Under the pieces are notes generated by a model that did not search any database, was not told the DNA's origin, and saw nothing but the letters and a program-made list of their open reading frames with translations. The position numbers and the translations under genes are program-made. From the NCBI RefSeq assembly GCF_014205275.1, contig NZ_JACHND010000001.1, forward strand, positions 7,750,001 to 7,814,000: DNA of 64,000 nucleotides. The letters are read 5' to 3'. This document shows positions 52,701-62,424 of the stretch, piece after piece. Within the stretch, counting starts at the first letter, position 1. Every line of letters begins with the position of its first letter. The DNA is from Sphaerisporangium siamense. GTDB taxonomy: Bacteria; Actinomycetota; Actinomycetes; Streptosporangiales; Streptosporangiaceae.

Positions 52701-53198
52701 GCGGTGTCCGACCTGGAGGGCCGCCTCGGCGGCGCGCAGTCCGTAGCCGTCGTCGATCTCGGCGAGATCCTGCCGCACGGTCGCGATCCCGGCGTCCACG
52801 GCGCGGCGCTGTTCCTCCAGGGCCGTCGCCTGCTGACGGGTCACGCGACTCCAGATGCCCATGTCGCGTTCCAACCCCAGCTGCATGCCGAGGTCGCGCA
52901 GATGGCCCGCCATCACGGCCTCCGCGGCGTTGCGCTGGTAGGCGGCGACGCTGTCGATCGCCGTGACGACACGCAGGCTCGCGAGCAGCACACCGACGAT
53001 CGTGGGCACCAGGATGAGCGCGGTCAGGCGCGTGGGCACGCGCCAGTTCCCCAGCGACAGACGGGATGAATTGCTCCGCCCGTGCTGCCCCCCGCCGGAC
53101 CCCCCCGGGCCGCTGGAACGCTTGTGTCGCTTGGCCCTCAGGCCGTCCCCCGCTCCGGCGAGGAGTGTGGACTTGATCTCGGTATCCGCTGTGCTCAC
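49752..53198 (-). CDS. cvnA: Conservon sensor histidine kinase-like protein CvnA (conservon 3)
   Basis: The protein is 1,148 residues from the GTG at 53198 (MSTADTEIKSTLLAG), with GGGGGGTGG upstream; a longer frame to 53369 is unlikely. TM1 is near residue 59 (LTALILVPTIVGVLLASL), an extracellular sensor-like region follows, and TM2 is near 359. The kinase-like part has LFKLDHLATRMRRNSENLLV and ELVENALAFSPGNTRV with DAGIGMTPEEI. A repeated GTGP-rich section fills about residues 730-840, and the rest of the tail is low complexity. It is the first gene of conservon 3. Confidence 0.91.
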   Translation of the reverse strand: MSTADTEIKSTLLAGAGDGLRAKRHKRSSGPGGSGGGQHGRSNSSRLSLGNWRVPTRLTALILVPTIVGVLLASLRVVTAIDSVAAYQRNAAEAVMAGHLRDLGMQLGLERDMGIWSRVTRQQATALEEQRRAVDAGIATVRQDLAEIDDGYGLRAAEAALQVGHRLDQLPVIRAGNQPPKYTDLIASILRLHDEITQMGEDPELVGDARGLSALAHAKEEASQQRGMLIGTLLRQQRFTSDTLEDFIAARSRQRAAMTTFNAEAGADNGRYLAQTLRGTQVVRAELTKSWAIALASRNLAIQDARGRGLSVRQWFDDITKTIDLLRQVEGRVSESLAARASVLESGERRNAIIAAVLILALVVLVLTTTVLIARSLVRPLRRLRSEALEIAGFRLPAVVRRMRESGDATDAPDVQPILIGSHDEIGEVATAFDEVHRQALRLAAEESQLRGNVNAMFVNLSRRIQTLVERQISLIDGLERGEQDGGRLADLFKLDHLATRMRRNSENLLVLAGHEATRKRSQPAKLVDVVRASLSEVEDYERVNVKVHRSAAVAGHAANDVVHLVAELVENALAFSPGNTRVVVSSSMIEGGGALLAVSDAGIGMTPEEIADINRRLADPPVVDVSVSRRMGLFVVGRLALRHGIRVQLRRGDSSGLIAMVLFPPQLISVVPGRAPAPGAGDTGPALGGARGYNDGASAPSVGGPGAPSTFGGRLAPFGEPTPTGPLSGGFSGASGPTTGTGPLGSGTGPVGSGTGPVGSGTGPIGPGTGPLRTGPLGSGTGPVGSGAGPLGPGTGPVGPGTGPTGHGTGPLGPGTGPVGPGTGPLGPGTGPVGPATGPARQRSPFEAPSNTGPVFGPVGPSTDPSTSPAPDTTPPAAPLPPLPTRPVPADRGRPGPGNLNGPGRPGGPARLGGPGNSGVPGGAGIAASRAGTGTPGTAGPGTGNPGTGITGTGSKGTIRTSGSTGSTGSTGNPGSTASGESPLEQGDEYLPIFAAVESAWFRRPDAGEVTASRERVREEPQESVPATAPPEPGPEPAAPAWGSQADTGWRAADAVKDPAMGGITAAGLPKRTPKANLVPGSVGGAAPQPKPTTPAPRADVSADLVRARMSRFQQGIRRGRADISQATARDSEGAGADGGRAEEEGS
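50680..51000 (-). repeat. GTGP-encoding tandem repeat in CvnA of conservon 3
   Basis: Degenerate units on the forward strand of the type CCGACCGGACCCGTGCC(C/G)G encode repeating G(S/P)GTGP(V/L)GP residues, more than a dozen in a row. The array has local near-identical copies and is likely to differ in length among strains. It is in frame throughout. Confidence 0.75.
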
Positions 53199-53371
53199 CG
53201 CGCCACCCCCCACGATCTTCCATGCATGGATGACGGCATGGCCGATAATTACGTAAGCGGGGACAATTCGACCACAAGGTCGCCAATGCCGTAGCCAGAA
53301 CCCATCACACTGCACGCAATTGTTATGAATCCTGAAGTGACCTCGAACCCCCCCGACCTGCGCACACACCG
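53199..53371. promoter_or_regulatory. cvnA (conservon 3) upstream region
   Basis: This AT-rich 173-bp region precedes cvnA and follows glnD on the same strand. It contains the 12-bp palindrome TCCATGCATGGA (53219-53230) and an inverted pair CGACC-ACAA-GGTCG near 53268-53281. Either could be an operator; no promoter pair is convincing. Confidence 0.45.
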
Positions 53372-55714
53372 TCAGCGCAGAGCCGCGAGCACCTGCCCGC
53401 GAACCTGCGCGCGCTGTGCGGCGTCGGTCAGCGGCCGCCCCGACCGGTCGACCACGTAGAAGACGTCAACAGCCTCCGCGCCGAGAGTCTCTACGCGCGC
53501 GGCGCGCACGTCAAGGTTGCATTCACCGAAAGCCCGCCCGATTCGCCACAAAAGGCCCGGACGATCATGAGCACGGACCTCTACGACAGTCGCAGTTAGA
53601 GACGCGTCATCCACCAGGTTGACGCGCGGCGGTGCGACCGGAACGCGAGCCGGCCTCATTGACCTGCTGCGTCGCGCCAGACGCTGTTCGATGTCCAGCC
53701 GCCCGGCGAGCACCAGGCGCAGATCGGCCTCCAGCGTCGCCGGGTCCGGCGGCGCGCCGTACTCCGGCGACACCGAAAATTCGATGACGGCCGTGGAGGC
53801 CGCCGAGGCCGCCGACGCGGCCCGCACGACCATGCGGTGCGCCGCCAGCACCCCCGCCGCGCTCCACAGCAGCCCCGGCCGGTCCGGCGCCACCACGGTC
53901 ACCGCGCCGCCGTGGACCCGCACCGCGCCGCCGCCGTGCCGGGCCAGGGACGCCTGGCGCGGCGACAGGGCCGGAGCGGGCGCGGGCGGGCTGCCCGACA
54001 GCACCGAGCGCACCCTGCGGACCAGGTCGGAGACCAGCGACGCCTTCCACGCGTTCCACGCGGCCGGCCCGGTGGCGTTGCCGTCGGCCACGGCGAGCGC
54101 GGACAGCAGCTCCAGGACCTCGCGCGTGCCGACCGCCTCGGCGACCCGCGAGATCGTGACGGGATCGTCCAGGTCGCGGCGGGTGGCCGTCTCCGGCAGC
54201 AGCAGGTGGTGGCGCACGACGGTGGCCAGCACCCCGACGTCGGCGGGCGGCAGGCCCATGCGCGCGCCGATGTCCCTGGCGACGACCTCGCCGGTCGTGG
54301 AATGGTCGCCCGGCCAGCCCTTGCCGACATCGTGCAGCAGGGCGGCGATGAGCAGCAGGTCCGGCCGGGACACCTCACGGGTGAACGACGCCGCGCCCGC
54401 CGCCGTCTCGATCAGGTGGCGGTCGACGGTGAAGCGGTGGACCGGGTTGCGCTGCGGGCGGTGCCGCACCCGCTCCCAGTCGGGGATGAGCCGCACGATG
54501 ACGCCCGCCTGGTCCAGTTCCTCCCACACCGGGACGGCCGCGCGACCGGCGCCCAGCAGCGCCACCAGCGCGTCACGGGCCTCGGCCGGCCAGGGAACGG
54601 GCATCGGGGGCGACTGGGCGGCCAGCAGCGCGACCGTGGCGGGGGCCATGGGGAGGCCGGACTCCGCGGCGGCGGCCGCGACCCTGAGCACGAGGACCGG
54701 GTCGGTCCTGGGGGTCACGCCGCGGGCGAGCACGACCTCGCCGCCGTGCTCCACCACGCCGTCGGCCAGCGGACGGCGCCCCCGGGGCGCGGGGCCGGTC
54801 AGCAGCCGGTCCACGGTGCGCCAGGTGGAGTCGAGGGCGTGCGCGACCGTGCGGCCGGCCTCGGCCAGGCGGCGCATCAGCGCCTCGGCGTCCAGCAGGC
54901 CGAGCGCCGCGGCGACGGCGTCCTGTTCCTGGAGCACCAGCCGGTCGGCGCCGCGCGCGGTGACGAGGTGGAGCGCGTGCCGGACGTCCAGCAGGAGCTC
55001 GTGGGCCTCACGGGCCCGATGGCCCGGCGCGGAGGCGACCCAGGCGGCGGCCACGGCCTGCATCGCCTGGACGTCGCGCAGGCCGCCGCGGGAGTCCCTG
55101 AGGTCGGGTTCCAGCAGGAAGGCCAGCTCGCCGGAGGACTCGGCGCGCTTGTCCGCGGCCTCGCGCAGCTCGGCGAGCCGTCGCCGGGCGTCGGAGCGCC
55201 AGCCGGCGAGCACGGCCTCGCGGGCCGCCCTGGTCAGCTCCGGGTCCCCGGCGACGTGCCGGGCCTGGATCAGGCCGAGCACCGCCTTGAGGTCCTCGCG
55301 CGCGACCTGGACGGCTTCGTCGACGGTGCGGACGGAGTGGTCGAGGCCGAGCCCGGAGTCCCAGATCGGGTACCAGAGGCGGTCGGCGACGCGGGCGACC
55401 TCGTCCTGGCCGCTGTGCAGGAGCACCAGGTCCAGGTCGCTGCCGGGGGCGAGGTCGCCGCGCCCCAGGCTGCCGACCGCGACCAGCGCCAGCCCCGTGC
55501 CCGCGTAGGACGGGCAGCCGCCCGGCGCGCCGACGGCGGAGAGCCCGCTCCTGGCTCCCCCGGTCCCGCCGTCCTTACCTTCTTTATTGTCCCTGCCGTC
55601 CTTGCCGTACGGCGCGGGGCACGCCGTGCGGAACAGGCCGGTCAGCCAGCGGTCGACGTCCGCGGCCCGCTCCTTGCGGGCCGCGGCGTACGAACGAGCG
55701 TCGCCTCTCATCAT
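53372..55714 (-). CDS. glnD: [Protein-PII] uridylyltransferase / uridylyl-removing enzyme
   Basis: This 780-residue enzyme has the nucleotidyltransferase site GSLGRGDLAPGSDLDLVLLH near residue 80-100. The HD domain LLIAALLHDVGKGWPGDHS is near 460, and two C-terminal ACT domains start near 606 (VTVVAPDRPGLLWSAAGVL) and 715 (VEVRAHDRPGLLWRIGRAF). It modifies the PII protein in response to nitrogen status. In actinobacteria the modification can be adenylylation, so the nucleotide is uncertain. It lies directly after glnB and amtB in the same orientation. Confidence 0.95.
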   Translation of the reverse strand: MMRGDARSYAAARKERAADVDRWLTGLFRTACPAPYGKDGRDNKEGKDGGTGGARSGLSAVGAPGGCPSYAGTGLALVAVGSLGRGDLAPGSDLDLVLLHSGQDEVARVADRLWYPIWDSGLGLDHSVRTVDEAVQVAREDLKAVLGLIQARHVAGDPELTRAAREAVLAGWRSDARRRLAELREAADKRAESSGELAFLLEPDLRDSRGGLRDVQAMQAVAAAWVASAPGHRAREAHELLLDVRHALHLVTARGADRLVLQEQDAVAAALGLLDAEALMRRLAEAGRTVAHALDSTWRTVDRLLTGPAPRGRRPLADGVVEHGGEVVLARGVTPRTDPVLVLRVAAAAAESGLPMAPATVALLAAQSPPMPVPWPAEARDALVALLGAGRAAVPVWEELDQAGVIVRLIPDWERVRHRPQRNPVHRFTVDRHLIETAAGAASFTREVSRPDLLLIAALLHDVGKGWPGDHSTTGEVVARDIGARMGLPPADVGVLATVVRHHLLLPETATRRDLDDPVTISRVAEAVGTREVLELLSALAVADGNATGPAAWNAWKASLVSDLVRRVRSVLSGSPPAPAPALSPRQASLARHGGGAVRVHGGAVTVVAPDRPGLLWSAAGVLAAHRMVVRAASAASAASTAVIEFSVSPEYGAPPDPATLEADLRLVLAGRLDIEQRLARRSRSMRPARVPVAPPRVNLVDDASLTATVVEVRAHDRPGLLWRIGRAFGECNLDVRAARVETLGAEAVDVFYVVDRSGRPLTDAAQRAQVRGQVLAALR

Positions 55715-55718
55715 CCGG

Positions 55719-57379
<1,661 letters not shown>

Positions 57380-57513
57380 TCGACGCGACCCTCCTTACAA
57401 ATGGCGTGGGGCCGATTTCTCCGACAGTGGGCGCTTCAGGGCTGCATTGACCGGCTGCGCACTGACGTAGGCGAAAGCGTGTTCTTCCGCCGTTTCAGGT
57501 CTCGACCCGGCGT

Positions 57514-57574
57514 GTTTCACGTACGTGAAACTCGCGGACACGGTGTTTCGGCCATGTTTCGGATGGATGGTCAC
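57514..57574 (-). promoter_or_regulatory. Candidate nitrogen-regulatory elements upstream of amtB
   Basis: GTTTCACGTACGTGAAAC (57514-57531) is an 18-bp perfect palindrome about 135 bp upstream of amtB. On the minus strand GAAAC is repeated at 57560-57556 and 57549-57545 with a 6-bp spacer. A GTGAC is at 57574-57570, 9 bp before the first GAAAC. This is partly like the GTnAC-n6-GAAAC half-sites of GlnR boxes, though the spacing is off for a full match. Assignment to GlnR or another regulator is inference. Confidence 0.5.
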
Positions 57575-57660
57575 TCAGTATGAGTAGGACCGAAAACCGG
57601 GACCGCCGGGCACGCCGAACCCACAGGAGGGCCGTATCAGGGCCATGACCTGTGGGAACA

Positions 57661-57688
57661 CGGCGACCGCCCGCGAGGGCGGTCGCCG
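57661..57688 (-). terminator. Terminator downstream of the sigma-factor gene
   Basis: CGGCGACCGCCC (57661-57672) pairs perfectly with GGGCGGTCGCCG (57677-57688) over a 4-nt GCGA loop. It lies 36 bp after the sigma-factor stop. This is the strongest hairpin in the window by stem and loop geometry. Confidence 0.85.
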
Positions 57689-57724
57689 AGAAGGAGATAT
57701 GGGGTTGAGGCCGGCCGGACGCGG

Positions 57725-58783
57725 CTACGCCGCCGTGGCGGCCAGCTTCCGCAGGCGGGCCAGGGCGTCGCGCTCGATGCGGCGCGCGCGGTCGCGGCCG
57801 ATGCCGTACTTCTCGCCGACCTCGGTCAGCGTGTGCTCACGGCCGTCCACCAGGCCGTAGCGCCAGCGCAGCATCTCGCGGGTCTGGCCCTCCAGCCCGA
57901 GCAGCCAGTCCTCCAGGCGCTCGCGCTCCAGCGTGTCAAGGGCCTGCTGCTCGGGGTCGGCCCAGGTCTCGTCGGCGATCATGTCGCCGAGCTCGGTCTC
58001 GTCCTCGTCGCCCACGCCGAGCTGCAGCGACACCGGGTCGGAGGCCCAGCGGCGCAGCTCGCGAACCCGCTCGATGGGCAGGTCGAGGATGGTGGCGAGG
58101 TCGGCGTCGGTGGGCTCGGCGTCCATCTCGGCCATCATGTCACGCCGCACGCGCATCAGCCGGGTCATCTGCTCGCCCGCGTGGGTCGGCAGGCGCACGG
58201 GCCTCGCCTGCTCATGGATCGCGCGGCCCACGGACTGGCGGATCCACCACGTGGCGTAGGTGGAGAACTTGTAGCCCCTGCGGTAGTCGAACTTCTCCAC
58301 GGCCCTGACCAGGCCCAGGTTCCCCTCCTGGACCAGGTCGATGAGCGGCATGCCCCGCCCGGAGTACTTGCGGGCGACGGCGACGACCAGCCGCAGGTTG
58401 GCCTGGATGAACTCGTCCTTGGCGCGCTGGCCCGACACCGCGAGCCGCTCCAGCTCCTCGTCGGTGGCGTCGGACGCCTTCGGCTCGGGCAGCCCGCTGT
58501 CCAGAAGCTGCTCGGCGAACAGGCCGGCCTCGATGCGCTTGGCGAGCTCGACCTCCTGCTCCGCGCTGAGAAGCGGCACTCGCCCGATCTCGGCCAGGTA
58601 GGTGCCGAGCAGATCTCTCTCGGCGCCCTGCTGCTCCTGCGACCGATTCCCCGTCGGCATCGCCATTACGATGGCCACCTCGTCTCGCCACGCCCGCCGT
58701 ATGTGCGGATCGGAGTCCGCCCCCGGCAGATCGCCGCGCGGCGTCCTCTCCCCCTCGTCTTGCTCAATCAACGACCAGTCCAC
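57725..58783 (-). CDS. RNA polymerase sigma-70 family factor, group 2 (SigB/HrdB-like)
   Basis: This 352-residue factor has region 1.2 (DLLGTYLAEIGRVPLLSAEQ), region 2 (FIQANLRLVVAVARKYSGRG, FSTYATWWIRQSVGRAIHEQ), region 3 and region 4 with the HTH LTEVGEKYGIGRDRARRIER. It lacks the long region 1.1 of a primary sigma factor and is most like group 2 or mycobacterial SigB-type proteins. The GTG at 58783 is the annotated start; an ATG at 58666 (MAMPTGNRS), with GAGGTGG upstream, is an alternative. A terminator follows its stop. It stands alone. Confidence 0.92.
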   Translation of the reverse strand: MDWSLIEQDEGERTPRGDLPGADSDPHIRRAWRDEVAIVMAMPTGNRSQEQQGAERDLLGTYLAEIGRVPLLSAEQEVELAKRIEAGLFAEQLLDSGLPEPKASDATDEELERLAVSGQRAKDEFIQANLRLVVAVARKYSGRGMPLIDLVQEGNLGLVRAVEKFDYRRGYKFSTYATWWIRQSVGRAIHEQARPVRLPTHAGEQMTRLMRVRRDMMAEMDAEPTDADLATILDLPIERVRELRRWASDPVSLQLGVGDEDETELGDMIADETWADPEQQALDTLERERLEDWLLGLEGQTREMLRWRYGLVDGREHTLTEVGEKYGIGRDRARRIERDALARLRKLAATAA

Positions 58784-58918
58784 GGCAAAGATTCCCTAAT
58801 GGGATACGACCGGAGAATGGTTTCCAACGTCCTCCTCAGGGATGAGTCGCCCCGTCAATCGGGCCACTATCCCCCCGCTGAACAGGGACGAAAGCGCTGA
58901 TTAAGTCGCGCAGAATGC

Positions 58919-60268
58919 TCAGTCGCGGACGGCGGCGATGGCGTCGGCGAGCAGCGTGCCGACGTCCCCGAGCACGTGCCCGCCCTCGACGACCACGCGC
59001 CTGCCGCCGGACACGACGGAGTGGACGTCGGAGGCCGTGGCGCCGAAGACGACGCGGTCCACGGCCGAGGCGATGCCGTCTCCCGCGGTGCGGACGGAGT
59101 CCAGCCGCACCGACACCAGGTCCGCGCGGGCGCCGGGCACGATGAAGCCCGCGTCGGGGCGCCCGAGCGAGGACTGCCCGACCATCGTGGCCGCCTCCAG
59201 CAGCTCGTCGGCCGTCCAGGCGCCGCGCCTGCCGGTGACCAGGCGCTCGTCCAGTTCGACGGCCCTGGCCTCCTCCAGCAGGTCGATGACGGCGTTGCTG
59301 TCGGTGCCGACCGTGACCGGCGAGCCCGCGTCGCGCAGCCTGCGCCCGGGGCCGACGCCGTCGGCGAGGTCGCGCTCGGTGGTCGGGCACAGGCACACGT
59401 GGGTGGCCGACCCGCCGAGCAGGGCCACGTCCACGTCGCTGAGGTGGGTGGCGTGCACGGCCGTCGTCCTCGGGCCGAGCACGCCGTGCTCGTACAGGAC
59501 CTGCACGGGCGTCGCGCAGTAGGTGCTCACGCAGTGCTCGTTCTCGGTGCGCCGCTCGGAGACCTGGGTGTGCAGCGGCGCGGCCCTGCGGCGGCCGAAG
59601 TCGGCGACCACGGGCATCTGCTCGGGCGGGCAGGCGCGCACCGAGTGGACGGCGGCGCCGATCACGACGTCGTCGGCCCCGGAGTACTGCCCGGCCAGGT
59701 CGTCGACGCGCCGCGCCCAGCGGTGCGCGTCGCCGTCGCCGAAGCGGAGCTGGGTGCCGTCCAGCGGCGCGCCGATGCCGGCGGTGAGGTAGCAGGCGTC
59801 GAGCAGCGTGATGCGGACGCCCGCGTCCCTGGCGCCCTCGATCAGCGCGTGCCCCATCGCGTTCGGGTCGGCGTACGGCCGGCCGCCCTCGCCGTGGTGG
59901 AGGTAGTGGAACTCGCCGACGCCGGTGATGCCCGCGAGCGCCATCTCAGCGAAGGTGGCGCGGGCGAGGGCCAGGTAGGAGTCGGGGTCGAGGCGGGCGG
60001 CGACGGCGTACATGCGCGAGCGCCAGCCCGCGAAGCTCACCGCGCCGGACTGCGCCCGGCCGCGCAGGGCCCGGTGGAAGACGTGGGAGTGGGCGTTCGC
60101 CAGGCCGGGCAGCGTCAGCCCGGCCAGCCGGATCGCCCCCTTCGGAGGCACGGCGACGCCGGGCGTCACATCGGCGAACCTGCCGCCCTCGACCCGGACG
60201 AGCACGCCCTCGACGGTCTCACCGGGGTGCAGCCAGGCCAGCTCGCACCAATAGGTGACGTCGGACAC
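58919..60268 (-). CDS. hutF: Formimidoylglutamate deiminase
   Basis: This 449-residue amidohydrolase has the metal motif LPGLANAHSHVFHRALRGRA, PLHTQVSERRTENEHC, TAVHATHLSDVDVALLGGSA and GTDSNAVIDLLEEARAVEL, matching HutF of the formimidoylglutamate deiminase route of histidine breakdown. The GTG at 60268 is immediately preceded by a G-rich GAGGGG, which is closer than usual for a ribosome binding site. It follows an SDR and an RpiR-type regulator in the same direction, at gaps of 62 and 55 bp. Confidence 0.9.
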   Translation of the reverse strand: MSDVTYWCELAWLHPGETVEGVLVRVEGGRFADVTPGVAVPPKGAIRLAGLTLPGLANAHSHVFHRALRGRAQSGAVSFAGWRSRMYAVAARLDPDSYLALARATFAEMALAGITGVGEFHYLHHGEGGRPYADPNAMGHALIEGARDAGVRITLLDACYLTAGIGAPLDGTQLRFGDGDAHRWARRVDDLAGQYSGADDVVIGAAVHSVRACPPEQMPVVADFGRRRAAPLHTQVSERRTENEHCVSTYCATPVQVLYEHGVLGPRTTAVHATHLSDVDVALLGGSATHVCLCPTTERDLADGVGPGRRLRDAGSPVTVGTDSNAVIDLLEEARAVELDERLVTGRRGAWTADELLEAATMVGQSSLGRPDAGFIVPGARADLVSVRLDSVRTAGDGIASAVDRVVFGATASDVHSVVSGGRRVVVEGGHVLGDVGTLLADAIAAVRD

Positions 60269-60330
60269 CCCCTCAATGTCTCAGGGGTTAAGTCAAGGCA
60301 TGTCCATATATAGCCTGATTTTTCCTCACA

Positions 60331-61029
60331 TCATCGGGGACCCGGAGCGGACGCCGGGCGGATCACCACCTCGGTGACGTGCGCGTCGGCGGGCGCGGTC
60401 ACCGCCGCGAGCACCTGGCCGGCCACCGACGCGGGCGCCAGGTAGCGCTCGGGCTCGAACGCGCCGCCCTCGTGCTCGCGCACGCCGCGCTGCATGTCGG
60501 TGGCGATGCGCCCGGGGAAGACGGTGGTGACGCGCAGGCCGTTCTCCTCCTCCTCCAGGCGGAGCACGTCGGCGAAGGCGCGCAGCGCGAACTTGGAGGC
60601 GGCGTACGCCCCCCAGCCCGCGTTGGCCCGCAGGCCGGCCCCGGAGTTGATCAGCACGACGTGGCCGCGCGCGGCGCGCAGCGCGGGCAGCAGCAACCGG
60701 GTCAGCCCGGCCACGGCCGTGACGTTCACCTCGAACGACTCCCGCCACTGCCGCGGGGGCGCGTCGGCGATCCGCCCGAGCCTGGCCACGCCCGCGCTGT
60801 GCACCAGCACGTCCAGCCGGTCGATGCCCTCCACGGCCTCGGCCACCGCCCGGTCGTCGGTGAGCTCCACCGCCCAGGGGCGAGCCCCCAGCTCATCGCA
60901 CACCGCGCGCAGCGCCGTGCTCTCGCGTCCTCCGAGGATCAACGCGTGCGTGGGCGCCAGGGCACGGGCGATCGCGGCCCCGAGCCCGCGCGAACCTCCG
61001 GTGACCAGCGCGACAGGTCGTTCGTCCAT
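60331..61029 (-). CDS. Short-chain dehydrogenase/reductase
   Basis: This 232-residue SDR has VTGGSRGLGAAIARAL (cofactor site), NSGAG in place of the usual NNAG-like catalytic Ser strand (VVLINSGAGLRANAGW), and the Tyr-Lys pair in YAASKFALRAFADVL. The catalytic serine is in the INSGAG segment. It fits the classical SDR length. It lies between rpiR and hutF, so a role in the same pathway is possible but not shown. Confidence 0.9.
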   Translation of the reverse strand: MDERPVALVTGGSRGLGAAIARALAPTHALILGGRESTALRAVCDELGARPWAVELTDDRAVAEAVEGIDRLDVLVHSAGVARLGRIADAPPRQWRESFEVNVTAVAGLTRLLLPALRAARGHVVLINSGAGLRANAGWGAYAASKFALRAFADVLRLEEEENGLRVTTVFPGRIATDMQRGVREHEGGAFEPERYLAPASVAGQVLAAVTAPADAHVTEVVIRPASAPGPR

Positions 61030-61084
61030 GCGCGCCAGCCTAGAGCCCTCGCCGCGGCGGCTCGCGGGCTGACCCGCGGAGTTC

Positions 61085-61966
61085 TCAGGGACCGAGGAAC
61101 GCGTTCGTCTCGTCGGTCATGCGGGCGTACTCCTCAAGGCGCGCCCGGGTGCGCAACGGCGCCGCCTCGGCCATCGCCTCCAGCAGCAGCATGGCGACGG
61201 CCAGCGGCGCCGCGTGCGAGTCGCACACCACGCGCTCGCGCACCGGCGCGGGCAGCACGACGTCGGCGGGGAACGGCACGTCCGGCCGGTCGGCGATCAC
61301 GGCGGTGCGGAAGCCCAGCTTGGCGGCGTACTGCAGGGCGTGCACGGCCTCCGACGGGTAGCGGGGCAGCATCACGGCGAGCAGCCACTCCGAACCCGCG
61401 CGGCGGGCGGCGTGCAGGCCGTCGGTGAGCTCGGAGCCGCCGTGTACGAGCGGCCGGACGTCGGGGTGGATGCGCCGCGCGTAGTAGGCGAACGTCGTCA
61501 CGAGGCCGGAGGACACGCGCAGGCCGAGGACCGGCAGCGGCTCGCAGGCGGCGAAAGAGGTGCCGAGCTCCTCGATCCGGTACGCCAGGCCGTCGGCGTT
61601 CGGGCCGTGCCCCGCGGCCAGGCGGTCGCGGACCGCCGTCAGGTTGCGGATCTCGCCGTCGATGACCTCGCGCAGGAGCCGGGCCGCGCCCGCGTCGGCC
61701 TCCCGGGGGGCCTGGCCGTTCTCCGGCGGGCCGTCGCCGGCCACGACGAGGGGACGCAGCGCGTGGCGGAACTCGGGATATCCGGCGAAGCCGAGGGCCA
61801 TGGCGAACCGGGTCACCGACGGCTGGCTCACCCCCGCGCGCTCGGCGAGCTCGACGCTCGACAGGAAGGCCGCGTCCGGCAGGTGCTCGCTCAGATAGTG
61901 CGCGATGCGCCGTTGGACCGGGGACAGCCGCCTTCCCCGCACCAGCCGTTCGAGCCCCTCCGCCAC
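61085..61966 (-). CDS. MurR/RpiR family transcriptional regulator
   Basis: The protein is 293 residues from the GTG at 61966 (MAEGLERLVRGRRLSPVQRR), with GGAGGG close upstream; a longer frame to 62059 looks non-coding. The N-terminal helix-turn-helix is SSVELAERAGVSQPSVTRFA, and the C-terminal SIS domain includes LGLRVSSGLVTTFAYYARRI and SEWLLAVMLPRYPSEAVHAL. It heads the unit rpiR-SDR-hutF, so histidine or sugar-related control is plausible. The inducer is unknown. Confidence 0.87.
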   Translation of the reverse strand: MAEGLERLVRGRRLSPVQRRIAHYLSEHLPDAAFLSSVELAERAGVSQPSVTRFAMALGFAGYPEFRHALRPLVVAGDGPPENGQAPREADAGAARLLREVIDGEIRNLTAVRDRLAAGHGPNADGLAYRIEELGTSFAACEPLPVLGLRVSSGLVTTFAYYARRIHPDVRPLVHGGSELTDGLHAARRAGSEWLLAVMLPRYPSEAVHALQYAAKLGFRTAVIADRPDVPFPADVVLPAPVRERVVCDSHAAPLAVAMLLLEAMAEAAPLRTRARLEEYARMTDETNAFLGP

Positions 61967-62424
61967 GTGCCCTCCAGCCCCCGGGGCAGCAACCCCGTGA
62001 TCGACTCCTCGAACGACGTCCCGCGGTCGCCCTCCGCGATCGGCGTCCGGGTTCCTCAACGCCGCCGAGGCCGTTCGTCATCCCCGTTTCTTCCCCGTGC
62101 CCCCCCGATCACCGGCCGGTGTGAATGGCGGCATTCATCCCGAACATCCGAAGCGTACCCGGCACCCTCGGGTGCGGCGCACGATCTCTGCGACGTCCTA
62201 TTCACGGCGGCCGGCCGCCGTGAATATTCCGCCATTCCGGCGACGCGACCTCGGCCGGGAGCGCTTCACCACGCGTCTCCCGCGCGAAAACCCGTCGGCA
62301 CTTTCCTTTCCCACCAATCCGATGCCCCTGCGGCCCCGGATAGCGGGATGAGGATCCCGGCCGGACCTCTCCCCATCGCAAGCTCCCGGTCATATCGACC
62401 GGCTGCCGAAAGGACCGTGACGAC
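61967..62424. promoter_or_regulatory. Divergent region between rpiR and the DUF4331 gene, rich in palindromes
   Basis: This 458-bp region has no gene. It contains a 28-bp perfect palindrome at 62199-62226 and hairpins TGAATG-GCGG-CATTCA (62122-62137) and GCACCC-TC-GGGTGC (62162-62175). GAATGGCGG (62123-62131) is also complementary to CCGCCATTC (62229-62237). The dense symmetry suggests one or more operators for the flanking genes, or a structured 5' leader for the DUF4331 mRNA. Confidence 0.6.

Larger units (their letters stand above)
57380..57724. other. Region between amtB and the sigma-factor gene
   Basis: This 345-bp region holds no gene. It contains the candidate regulatory elements upstream of amtB and the sigma-factor terminator described separately, plus a smaller inverted pair CCCACAGG/CCTGTGGG (57620-57627 and 57649-57656). 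Confidence 0.6.
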
